Source: Parietaria judaica (Eukaryota; Streptophyta; Magnoliopsida; Rosales; Urticaceae). Taken from it: a stretch of DNA of 64,000 nucleotides. The stretch spans positions 34,981,201 to 35,045,200 of the forward strand of contig OX940861.1 of the NCBI GenBank assembly GCA_954871525.1, read 5' to 3'. Each line of letters starts with the position of its first letter. Position 1 is the first letter of the stretch. The translations under genes were made by a program, and so were the position numbers. Positions 1 through 11,189 of this stretch are shown here, in pieces. Below the pieces are notes generated by a model that did no database searches, was not told the origin of the DNA, and saw nothing but the letters and a program-made list of their open reading frames with translations.

Positions 1-1380
1 ATGCAAATTATACGTTTCACTGTGTCAAGTTGACCGCTCACTTCCGCAAGTTTCTTCAGTTCTTTGCTCCCACAAACAATAGTTGTCACTTCTGTCTGAA
101 GAGATTAAAATGTTAAATGATAATGAGAGCTAAGAAGATAGTGAAAAACAGAATTGGAACTAGCGAGTACGAAGACATCGGATGGGTATATTGTAGCATT
201 ACATAGAAGAGGCGCAAATGAAAGCAACTTATATTCTTATATAAACTTTTTTGTCAACCATATATCTTAATCCTGAAGATATCATTGGTGGTCAAATACA
301 TAGACAGAGAGAGTAGGCAAACCTCGTTTAACAAGTGGCAGATGGCTTCTTCCCCCAACGATGCATACATGGTAACAACAGTGACGTTGCGTCTGAAACA
401 AGCCTATAAAAGAAAAAGAGCTCTTTATCAATTATCGCATTCACATCTGTTTCTGAACTGAATTTCATAAGTTTAAGTAATATTAACATGAGAAACTATA
501 ATGAATAGCCACATTCATTTGTTTACATTGCATTTTAGCAAATTTAAGGTTTTTATTTGTAAAACATTGGCTATTTTGTCAATGGTTAATATGGTTATAA
601 TGGTTAATATGACTATTTTTATAATGATTAATATGGTTAGTTGGCTATTTTACAAATATTAACTAAATATTGACTATTTTGTCAATTTTAAACTATACTT
701 GGCTATTTAGCTTAAACTCCTTATTAACATTCCCGTCACTCCGTCAGTATTTACTTTGGGCATGTGGAGCACGGGCAACTCCAAATCGTATTATATGTCT
801 TTTAACAGAAACTATTTTTCCAATCTTATTAAATTTGGAGAAAAAAAAATCATAAACTGCATTTAAACTAAGGAGAAATCAATCATATATAGTAATTAGT
901 AACAATACAAAGCATATTCCACTTGCAAACTACCTGTAATGCAATAAACCATTCTTCTCGGGTGTCGGCGAAGATAGCTACTCGCTCCTCCTTTCTATGG
1001 CCGATGTGAGCTAGGCCAGAAGCAAAGCTGCACACTGCTTCAAATGCTTTTCCATAAGTAAGCCATTCATACTCTCCCAAATGAAGTTTCTCAAAGGATT
1101 TCCCATCAGCTGTTTGTTCGATCTCCCTCGAGATTAGCTTGCGAGTCCCAAGGAAACACTTATCATGGTACTTCTTGCATGAATTCTCAAAAAGCTCAGC
1201 GAGAGTTGAGATTCCTTCCCATGCTGTTTGCACGGTGTAAGTGAAACGGCGGTTTCGAACCCCGTAACCAGGCTCCCCTTCAACATCAACTGGCAAACCT
1301 CGTTTCTTTGCAGTCTTTGAATTTCGAAGAATAAGAGTAACGACAAGGGGAACGACGACACCAGCAATATATGGAGTCAT
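1..1380 (-). CDS. LACS9: Long-chain acyl-CoA synthetase (LACS9-like), N-terminal part
   Basis: Activates long-chain fatty acids to acyl-CoA with ATP; the family member LACS9 acts at the chloroplast envelope in export of fatty acids to the ER (family knowledge). Three coding exons are visible on the minus strand: 934-1380 (ATG at 1380, 149 codons, donor CAG|GTAGTT), 323-403 (27 codons) and 1-95, which runs off the window. The protein starts [14 protein letters not shown], a hydrophobic N-terminal anchor of about 20 residues. It continues with [26 protein letters not shown] and [12 protein letters not shown], hallmarks of the LACS8/LACS9 branch; exon 3 reads [18 protein letters not shown] and exon 4 [13 protein letters not shown]. 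All junctions are GT-AG and phase 0, so the copy looks intact as far as seen. The AMP-binding core lies outside. LACS9 is preferred over LACS8 by overall similarity, not proven. Confidence 0.93.
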
Positions 1381-2119
1381 CCTTCAATTTTGGTTTTTTG
1401 CCAACAGAATCTCACCTTGAACCCTGCTAATTTTGCCAATAAGTGTCACAATTAGCAACAAGACAAACAATATTAATGAACCAAGTAAGTAAACACAAGT
1501 AAGTCCACATATTACACAAGAAAAATGTATTTTTACCAATGCTAAATGAAGTTAGAGACAACTATTCACAAGTTGATAGGAACCAAACCAATAATCAAAG
1601 GGAAATAAAAACGATTTATATAAACGAAACCCCCGTCTCTAATCCGAGACTGAGACCGGAAAACTCTCCTAATGATGTTCAATAGGAATTTTCCACTAAT
1701 CAAACGTAAAGAAAAACTATAACCGAGGCACCCTATTATAAGATTAAAAAACGTAATCCTACAATACTTGAAAAATAAATCTAATACCCTGAAATTATAA
1801 AAGACATAATTAAATAAATTTATTCAAGGTTTAATACAAGTCCTAGAGCAACATAGTCATGAATATTACAAGTAAACAAAATTTCCATTCATAAACACAT
1901 TTATTCCAAGATTTCTTATTATACCAATATACTAGCTGTCCAATTATTAACACTAATTTAAAGAATAAATGTGAAGCTAAAATAGACTGAAACCAAAATT
2001 TAGGGTCATTTAAGTGCTTATATTATTAACATGCACACCAATTACTGACAAATTCTCAAAAGTAACGTCCAATACAGTCTACAGATGTACCTTCATAATT
2101 CATATTATATGAAAAGATG

Positions 2120-2166
<47 letters not shown>

Positions 2167-2690
2167 CGACTGCCATTGCAGAGACCCTTTTAATCAACCT
2201 CACCAACAACTGACAAGGCTCTAAAGTAGAACTTTAAGTGAATCAACGCCATTTTTACAATGAAGCCCGACCTCCATTGATGACATGCTTAAGCTTAATC
2301 CGAGTAACAAGAATAACAACATTTCTATACACTTAGGTGAGAGTAGAAACTCTTGATGCAATAATAACTTGTGCATTATTCCTTAAACCTAAAAAAAGAG
2401 CTCATCATTTCCTGACTAATCAATCGTTCATACGAAAAGCTTCGAATCTTGCTCGGAGCTCAATAAACACAGGCATTGAATCGAAAAGTGAGAAAACGCA
2501 GAGACGAACACAAGGAAACGATTTGAGAAACGTCAAATCAGTTGATTCTTCAAAGAGAAAAGCGATTGGGAGAACGAAGTACCTGGAAACTCGATCGGAG
2601 ATCAGCGCTCCGAATCGCCGGAGAGAATCGAGTGAGGCTTGTTCGCGGCGATATCGAAGACCGATATATACACCTATATATATATATATA
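1381..2690 (-). promoter_or_regulatory. LACS9 5' leader, leader intron and core promoter (inferred)
   Basis: Upstream of the LACS9 ATG a leader intron is likely. An acceptor (TTAGCAG) precedes 1423, leaving 43 leader bases in 1381-1423. A strong donor (TTTCCAG|GTACTT) ends a leader exon at 2583. That exon is GC-richer than its surroundings and is preceded on minus by an alternating TA run at about 2663-2690 that could be the TATA region. The leader intron (1424-2582) contains a perfect (AT)n tract at 2120-2163. Open frames here on either strand look like by-products of the leader. No transcript data are available, so the start site is inferred. Confidence 0.5.
2120..2163. repeat. (AT)n microsatellite in the LACS9 leader intron
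   Basis: About 22 uninterrupted AT units. Confidence 0.95.
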
Positions 2691-2865
2691 GTGTAGAAAG
2701 AGGCGGAAAATCCAAGGAAGAGGAAGTTTGGAGTTTCAGTTGAGCGAAGGAAGCTGATTTGCATTTCATGCTTATTTTGTCGTTTATTTATTTTTTATTT
2801 TTTTATATTTATTATAAATAATTAATATCATTCGATCCAACTAGAGCCGAGCAAACGACGTCGCC

Positions 2866-3000
2866 AGTGACGACGCGACGCGTCGCGACGCATACAGTGC
2901 CAGTCGCGACGCGTCGCGATTCACGCGGCAAAAGTCGCGACGCGTCGCGATCTCGGGCTCTGGTCGCGACGCGTCAGGGCGTGATCCGCGTGAAGCGATC
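2866..3000. repeat. Left subterminal CG-palindrome cluster of the hAT element
   Basis: Repeats of CGCGACGCGTCGCGAC-like words, matched by 5505-5612 at the other end. In hAT elements such clusters are transposase binding sites (family knowledge). Confidence 0.75.
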
Positions 3001-3235
3001 GACGGCCCAGATCTTGTCACGTCAGCGATCCGCGTGATTTTGTCCTTTTGGGGCATAAATAACACAATTTTTACCCGAATTTTATTCCCCAACCACAATT
3101 ATTACCCACTTTACTCGAATTCCAACCCTAAAATTTCAAATTTCAAAATTTTTTCACCCACTTTCTCCTCACAATTATTCACCCACTTCACCCACCACAA
3201 TAATTATTCACCCACCCCACCCTCTCCCAAAACCC

Positions 3236-3243
3236 TATAAATA
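3236..3243 (+). promoter_or_regulatory. TATA box of the hAT transposase
   Basis: TATAAATA in a C-rich context, about 150 bp before the transposase ATG at 3390, followed by a pyrimidine-rich leader. Confidence 0.7.
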
Positions 3244-3389
3244 CCACCTCTTCCTCCCTCATTTCCTCACCAACAATCTCTCAACTCTCTCTCAAATTCT
3301 CTCAACTCTCCAAGTTTTTTCCACTCTCAATCTCCAAAGTTCTAAAGTTCCAAAGTTCCAATTTTCTAAATTCCTAAAGTTCTATCATT

Positions 3390-5041
3390 ATGTCTCGAAG
3401 AAGCGGCGGTAGTTCCGGGGGTCGAAGGGCGGCCAGGAATTTGCAACCCCAATTTCTACAAGGGGGAACATCGGATACTTGTCCCGACGACTACATTCCC
3501 GTTAGGCTGCCGGCAGAAATATTCCCTTCCCCTCACAATCCAGATTATCCCGACGATACAGTACGGTCTCTAAGACCTAGTCTAGTCCGGGCGGTGGCCC
3601 AGCACCACGCCAATCCCGACCGTGTGCCCCAAGAGTTGGTCGACGCGGTGGCTCAATGTAGGGGGGGAAACAACGATCCTTTTTTCAATCTCATGTTACG
3701 GGAAGGTGCCGAATACGGAGCTCAAGGTCCCGAAGGGCAGAAATATTCAATGATTGGGGTTTGCAAAATCGTATCATTTCTATTACGTTAGACAATGCCG
3801 CAAACAATAACGCCGCTATTACTATCTTAGAAAATAGTTTGCCCGGTTCTCCTTTTCGTAATATTTTACATCAAAAATGTGCTTGTCACATCATTAATTT
3901 AATTGCTAGAACGGGGGAACGAAATATTTCAGGGCACGTTGACAAAATACGCGGCGTTGTCGATTGGATCCGGCATTCTCAAACCGTTGTTAGGTGGAGA
4001 CGATTTTGTAAAGAGCACAATCATAAAGCTAATAAGTTTGGTTTAGACAACAATACACGATGGAACTCTACATATCTAATGCTTTCAGTTGTTTGTAGAC
4101 AGAGATTACCATTAAGCGCTTTCCTCCTCACCGAACTAGAGGCCTCGGAGCGGATCACGGAGGCAGAATGGGAAATGGCCCAGAAATTCACCCAATTCCT
4201 TAAACCCTTTTACGCTGTTACTTTAAATTTTTCAAACCAAAGACAACCTTCCTTGAATCATGGTCTTTCGGGTCTTTACGAAATTACAAACACTTTTTCT
4301 GAATTCGCAAATGACCCTGTTATTTCGCCCATGATTGAGGGAATGGTTGCAAAATTCAAAAGTTATTGGGATCCACCCCCTTTTTCGTATTGTTTCGGTG
4401 CTATCTTGGATCCCCGTATTATGTTTACATTCGGGCCGTTGATGTTAGCAATCGGGATAAACCTAGGGGTGGATTACACTGATTATATTAAGGTTGTTAA
4501 TGAAGCTTTTTATGAACTTTACAGTGAATACGACCGGCGGTTCCCACAGTTCAACGTGGAGGCGGAGCAAAGGGCAGTTATGGAAAGCCCAACCAAGACC
4601 GGCCTAGCATTTGTCCGGAGACTGAAGCAAAGACTGGATCGCGGAGAAGCATCGGGATCCGGTACGCCACCGGCACGAGCGGAGGAAACGGACGGTGCCC
4701 CGCAAGAACTGAAGCGGTACTACGGCCTGCGGATCGACGAGGACTCCGTCGAGTTCGATGTGATTGGATGGTGGAAGAATCAACGGGAAAGATTCCCGAT
4801 ATTGGCGAGAATGGCGAGGGATATACTGTCCATCCCCATTTCCAGCGTTGCTTCGGAGAGCGCGTTCAGCTCGGCTCAGCATATAATCGACGACCGGAGG
4901 GCGTCAACAACTCCCACACACCTCGAGCAAGCGGTGGTGTTGAACGATTGGATGTTCCGCAACCCCACCATCGCCCAACGGACCGAGCCAACCGACCTAG
5001 AGCTTATGACGCAAAGGTTTAACGACTGGTTCCCCGAGTGA
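3390..5041 (+). pseudogene. hAT transposase, deleted and frame-shifted
   Basis: Part one (3390-3791) begins MSRRSGGSSGGRR, a low-complexity basic N-terminus, and runs to about codon 115. From about 3752 the transposase signal switches to another frame and continues to 5041. That second part shows the conserved core (ITLDNAANN, then KCACHIINLIAR) and ends with the hAT C-terminal dimerisation region (PISSVASESAFSS, then DDRR and LEQAVVLNDWMF). About 540 recognisable residues compare with roughly 650-700 for a full RICESLEEPER-like protein. The BED zinc finger and adjoining region are missing. The break lies near 3745-3760 and looks like an internal deletion that also shifted the frame. DNA binding is thus lost while the dimerisation domain is kept. 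Confidence 0.88.
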
Positions 5042-5504
5042 CGCAATGTAAACGCCAATATGATGTGCTCTTTCCTCTCTTGGTTTTATGTCCCTAAGGA
5101 GGGTTTTACGAGAGAGGTTTTAGTGAGGCATCTTGTAATATTTACACTGAATATTTACAACTTCTTCCACCATATTGTAATATTCACAATGAATAATACA
5201 ACTTTTTTTTTAATATCTTGTTTTATCATATTTACTTATTTGTTTTAGAATTTTAATAATTATTAATATGGTATACGTACATACTTATTAACATATATTA
5301 CAACTTAAAAATTAACTTATAATTTAAAATTAATAATATGTTACACAATAATAACATACTAAAATATTAATTTTGAAATAAATAAAGTTTAAATAATAAG
5401 TTTACATAATTTAATACTTTAATTCGGATAAAAACTAATAAAATTAAACATTGGAAACAAAAAATAACTTTTGCCGCAGCCCTTTTTTTGGTCCTTCCTC
5501 GCTA

Positions 5505-5612
5505 AATCGCGACCACGTCGCGACGCATCGCGACCAGACACGCCGCGACGCATCGCGACCGGCCAATTCGCGATTTTGGCGACTTTAGTCGCGATCGGTC
5601 GCGATTGGCTCG
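5505..5612. repeat. Right subterminal CG-palindrome cluster of the hAT element
   Basis: CGCGACGCATCGCGACC-type repeats in inverted relation to the cluster at 2866-3000, just inside the right inverted repeat. Confidence 0.7.
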
Positions 5613-5632
5613 TGTGCAGCTCTAGATCCAAC

Positions 5633-6531
5633 ATATGGCCCACACTGAACATATAGATTAAAATTTAAATGCAATGCAGAGAGAGATTACTTGCCAATTC
5701 GGAAATAATACCATTTGAGATTTCAAAATTAAATTAAAATACTAAGTCAAACATTACTACTAAATTGATTAGCTAATATTAAGTTAAAGACCATTTTATG
5801 AATCTTTCCATTCAAACTACATCGTTACTTAAAATGGGTTAATAGCCGTTTAAGTATTTAATATCTTAATTTTTGTGACATAAATTCATTTTTTTCACGG
5901 CAAAAAATTAGGATGCTCACATTTTCATCGTAAAAAATCATGTTAGCTACTACGAAAATGAAAAATATTGACGTTATTAAAATTTACATAAAAGAGTTCA
6001 TTCTTTGTAATTAATTTATTTTCATAATTAAGAATTAAAACCAACCCTGTTAACCAGTTTCACTATTGATGGGGATTAACAAAGTTGAGTGGGAGCTATC
6101 TGTTGGAGAATGGAGAGCCGTACACGTGGCAGAGGAGGTGGGAACGGGAAGATCTGAGCCGTGGAATGAGGATGAGGGAAAGGATGTGGTGCATGAGGTC
6201 CAGATGGCAAGCTGAATGCTATTGGCTGCGTTGCGTACCTCAACTTCTCATGCAAGCCCATGTAATGTAACGTAACGTTCTTTTCTTTATTTTTTGTTAT
6301 TACTTTATTTATTGATTTATGAGCAAAATATATATAATCATATTCATACATGACATTCGAAAGAAGAATATAAAATGCTATCAACGACGAAGTAAAAAAG
6401 AATACATAAGCTTGTTTGATTTTAATATTTATATTATATATTTGACCTTTTGTATAGATATCATATAATGCGTATGCTAAATAATTTAGCATTTATATCA
6501 AAGACTAATTTACCATCTAAATTCTAATGAA
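5633..6531. other. Intergenic DNA, probably the displaced distal LACS9 promoter
   Basis: No convincing gene. Before the hAT insertion this AT-rich stretch would have adjoined the LACS9 core promoter. A GC-richer patch at about 6090-6250 carries CACGTGGC (6123-6130), a G-box/ABRE-type word. Short open frames here (6076-6492, 6085-6270) have no recognisable content. Confidence 0.4.
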
Positions 6532-6536
6532 CTGTG

Positions 6537-7187
6537 TGTTAAGGTCGGATTTCGTCAAATCCATCCCTAACACAACTCGTGTCGTTTTGTCCCAAAAACG
6601 ACGTAAGGAGAGGGCGAGGAGGTTCGTTGACCGATGGTCAACCAAGGAACATCCTCGAGGAGGTTCAATCCGCGACGAGGTCTGACTATCGTAAAAGCAA
6701 ACTGCGATGAAACGCTTCGTCGCGCCTCGACGAAGAATCCTCGAGGAAGAATCCATGCAGAAGGAACTCGTCGCAAAAACCCCACCGAATGACAACTGAC
6801 GCGACGTGCATTTAATGACGCCCATGCCGATTCCACCTACCCGCCGTGGCCAGCTACCCTAGAATGACGCAAAGCATGGGTTAACCATGCTTTTCTCAAA
6901 TCACTCCTAAGGAAGCTAGTGATTGGACGCGACAAAGGGCGGGAAAGACGTGAGAAGGCAAATAGGAGCTCTATAAAAGGCATGTTAAGCCTCATTTGGA
7001 AAAAAAAGGAGGAAGAAAGAAAAGTTCATTGTATCTCCACCCTTCAATTGTCCAGCTATCTAACGGAAGAAACCGAATTCTCATCGGAAATACAATAAAT
7101 CAGAGATATTCATTGTTCATCATTATTATCTTGTTCTCTGTGATTATCTTTGTGACTGAAAGAGGGTGATGCAAATCTCCCTCAACA
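6537..7187 (+). mobile_element. Solo LTR of an LTR retrotransposon
   Basis: 651 bp starting TGTTAAGG and ending CCTCAACA, flanked by a perfect 5-bp duplication CTGTG (6532-6536, 7188-7192). A TATA box (TATAAAAG, 6972-6979) lies about two thirds in, followed by an A-rich leader, as expected of an LTR promoter. There is no internal region, so the copy arose by LTR-LTR recombination. Orientation is taken from the TATA box. No coding capacity. Confidence 0.9.
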
Positions 7188-7192
7188 CTGTG

Positions 7193-8804
7193 ATTAGTGT
7201 TTCTTTAGGTATTATTTTCTACGTACTAATCCACTTATTGATACGACTTGGATCTTGTCAATACCCTTCTATTCACTCAATGAAATTAAATTCAATCTAA
7301 TCAAATTAAATTAAATTAAATACAAAAATGAATAGACAAACATTAGATGATCTCACCAAGACCTTGTCTAATTAAAAAAAAGTGTGCACGTAAATGTTTA
7401 CTTCTCCATGGATAATGATGCCACACACATAGCCCCGCGCTTTTATTCGTGGCGGAACCAGAACTTAATAGTGGGCAACGACTATTAACGGATTCTTGGT
7501 TTTTTTTTTCCTCTAAAAAAAAGTTCATATTGTTTGAAAGAAACCACAATGGACTACTGTAACACCACAGAAAACACACGGCCAACCTATTTAAAAAATA
7601 AATGTGAGCATCGAAATAAAGAACGTCTTTTAAGTAATATTACGAAGTATATAGTAGAATGACCTTAAATTGCATATCTATGTATTTCTCGATGTACAAA
7701 ATCAAACAGTTCAAGTTGCGATTTAGTTGAAGCACTTCAATATTCACAAAAACTATTAGGTAGAATTTTTGTATCGAGTTTCCCTAAAAAAAAAATCAAG
7801 TCTAAATGATGTTTACATTAGGTAAATCATATTCATCGTGTGAGTAGTTAAATCTGGACTTCTCAATTGAAAAATATCTAATAGAATCGGTGTAATGATT
7901 ATCGTAATAATTTCTTTATATACATGACATACAATGTAAATAAAATGGTGAAATGTTATGAACCAATTTAAATGTCAATTAATCCTCCAAAAAAATGTAA
8001 TGAAATAAGCGAATATTAAAACGAGAGAAATGCACAAAACGAGACGCTCCAAAGTCGCATGCTGTTTTTGTACTAATCAGACATACACCATGGCGGAAAA
8101 TAAGAAAAATAATCCAATTAAGGAACGCTTGCTTCAAGTGAACATTTTCTTTCAACTTTTCTGTGAACCCCGAGGAGGATTTTCGGTTTTTTTGATCTTC
8201 AAAGACGGGCAGCGTTCTCTGTTCCCGGTTTAGAATACTCAATTATCTCAAAACCAAGAACCGAGCCAGTAGCGGGTCCCATTCTTTTTTGGAACTCTGA
8301 CCAGCCTAATTCTAGGTTATACGACTTTTGAAAAGACCAACTTTTGCGGTCAATAGACCGGATTACTTACTTGACAACTCTATGACGGTCTATCACAGCC
8401 GGCCTCCGAGTCCTATATTTTATACCATGACAAACCAAACCGGTAAATCCAGTTCCGAGAAAACACAAGACCCGGAATTTCCTCATCGGGACAAAATTCA
8501 AGCAGTACAAGTGCAGTTTCCGGTTTTGCCATCGAAGAGAACTAGTGAGGTTTAGTCTCCCGCCATGTCTTTCTTTTCAAAACAAGAGCTCATCTACAAT
8601 CATTCCGTGAACAACACTAGTTCGAAACCCTTGGATTTTCATTACACAAAATACAACAGAAAAAAAGCATTACAGGATCACATGGTGAGGATTTTCGGCC
8701 CAGCCCCGTTCATAATATAAACCGGCTTTTAAAAATATCATAGACCACAGATTGACCATTTTTTACCGATGACATTTGTGGACGGACTGACTCACTTAAC
8801 ACCT
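7193..8804. other. Intergenic DNA and 3' flank of the SGT-type gene
   Basis: No gene supported. The part nearest 8804 should contain the 3' UTR of the minus-strand SGT gene. Open frames at 7343-7585, 7979-8242, 8030-8233 and 8328-8555 show no family signature. Confidence 0.5.
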
Positions 8805-9701
8805 CTAAGACGGCCTAGCACCGCCAGTCTGGTCTGAATCTCTGTGTGGTGGGGCACCGGTGAATATTTCCATTACGGTCCTTATTGTCCCGGACACTTC
8901 CTCAGGCATTTCTCCGCTGAAATTGAGATTGATGTTACCGTCGACTTGTACGTCGTCGGTGCGGTCCATACCGTTATGACCGTGTTGCCTATTCTGCCCT
9001 TGGAAGGCATTGGAGGCCATATTCATGAACATGTTGGCAAAGTCGGGGGGCATTCCAGACATGTTGAACGGCATAGGCCCTGACTGAGTCGACCCAGCCT
9101 CCGTCCCACTCGACGAGCTGGCACTCTGTAAGTATAATGAGCGAAATGATATATTTTTAAAACTAAGTTTATATTCATACTTGATTCATTCCACACGTGT
9201 AATAAAAGTGTACATGCTATAATTATATTCAATCTAAATAAGAGATTTGTAATTAATTAGGGTGACATAAGGATGTATTTGTCATGGGATTAAGTTTAGA
9301 TACCAATAGGTATTCCAAAATTTTATGAGGGGCTGCAATTATGAATTAATTACCAATAAATATAACATTTGAATTTTTTTACCCATGAAATCTGTGTAAA
9401 TAAATTCATAATCCTTTTCTAACATCAGTTTCTTGATGATTAAATATGTTTTAGGATCATGTTATTACGGAGTAAGTATTCCAATAAAATTAGTCGCCGC
9501 GCTAGGGAAACCGATTATGATAACTTGAGAATTAAACTTATATTACGTACATAGAGACCTATAAAAGTAGGTAGTGTATTTTACCCGATCACGTTCTGTT
9601 CGACGCATTTCTTGCTCCGCGATCTATGATTAAGCAGATTTAGTGATCAACAGTAGTGGAAAAATGTGTATAAAAAAGTAAAAAAAAAATATATACATAT
9701 A

Positions 9702-9769
<68 letters not shown>

Positions 9770-11154
9770 AAGAGAGCAAACCCGAATATTTTCCCGGACA
9801 ACTTGGTTACTTGGATCCAATTGCAAGGCTGAAAGGATAAAATCTTACATTGAGGAACATGGGTGCTGCAATATTCTATTTCTATAATATTCTGCTTCTC
9901 TTCCAGCTCTATTTATTTCATCAAAATATTCCATATTTTTCATAGATCGGCACAAGGAAACGGATTTTTTCAGGGTTAACTCAACAAAAGACATGGATAA
10001 GATTAATTCTAAAATTTGAACGAAGAAAAAACTACAAACATAAGAGAAAATAAAAATATTTTGAGCGTAAGAACTGTAAAATCAAGAGCCGGGAAGAAGA
10101 TTGATGGTACCGAATGATGCAATCACAATAAACGGAAAAGAAATATATCAACAAATCAAATAATTATACCGCTTTACTCGCTCGAATTTCATGCTGTATA
10201 TTTCAATAATATAAAATACTGAAAGGGTGATCCAAATTTCAAATGTTATGAGTTGTAAGCTTACAGTTATCAGAGTTGTTAAGGCGCACCTTTCTTAAAT
10301 CCTTTATTAATGGCATCAGCAAAATTTCCTTGACTAAAGTAAGCTGTTCCGAGACGACTGTACGCCTTGCAATAGTTCGGGTCTATTTCAATGGATTTCA
10401 GGCAATCTCTGATGGCGTCATTATATTTATGCGCTCGGGTATATGCAGCAGCCCTGAAACATGATGCTCAAGCTAGTGTTAGATTTTTCACTTTCCAAAA
10501 AAGAGAAACCCAGAGGGTATATAATTGCTACAATATTTTTTTATATAAAATAAAGAGTTGTTTACGTTTATAAAGCAAAGATACATACAACATAAAACTG
10601 AGCCGCTTATATTTGACAAAAAATACCAAACTCTACCTGATTTATAGACTAAAACGAATAATGTATGTTTGAGTAGAATTTATTAGCACCTGTTACAGTA
10701 GTAAACGGCATTGTTTCCGCAGAGGGCAATAGCGCAGTTATAAAGCTCAATAGCATCAAGAAAGAGCAAAGATTGCATAGCCTTATTACCTAAGGTACCA
10801 CAAAAAATAAAACAAAAAAGTGATACAAAACAATCAACTCACAATAATTCTACGGGAACATATATTCAAGTACCTTGTGATTTTAAGGTCTCGGCCAAAT
10901 TCTTGGTGTCGTATTCCTGGCATCCGGATTTTTCCATCTCCTGAAATAGTATATGAAAGCATTCTTTCATCAAGAAGTCTCCGGAAATGATCCAAAACGT
11001 TAAAGAGCAACCGTATGAGTAGATGCCATTGCCACCTATATCTTTGGTATAAAACTATTTTGAATAAAATCAACATGATAACATCCTTCCGATTACTTTA
11101 ACATAAAAAAGTGGATAAAGTGCCTATCATTAATATATAATAGTGATATAAAAT

Positions 11155-11189
<35 letters not shown>

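Larger units (their letters stand above)
2842..5624 (+). mobile_element. hAT-superfamily DNA transposon, internally deleted
   Basis: A 2783-bp element with an exact 8-bp target duplication GATCCAAC at 2834-2841 and 5625-5632. The ends are imperfect inverted repeats starting TAGAGCCGAGCA and, on the other strand, TAGAGCTGCACA. Both subterminal zones (2866-3000 and 5505-5612) are packed with CG-rich palindromic words such as TCGCGACGCGTCGCGA. Inside are a promoter, an N-terminal transposase fragment and an almost complete C-terminal half ending in the hAT dimerisation domain, in different frames. The element is therefore probably non-autonomous. It stands about 150-200 bp upstream of the inferred LACS9 promoter. 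Confidence 0.93.

Noticed and set aside
2337..2764. Two overlapping ORFs of 119 and 114 aa
   Set aside because: They overlap the inferred LACS9 leader exon and promoter; no conserved content.
9666..9887. 73-aa ORF
   Set aside because: Read through a microsatellite and antisense to SGT exon 8.
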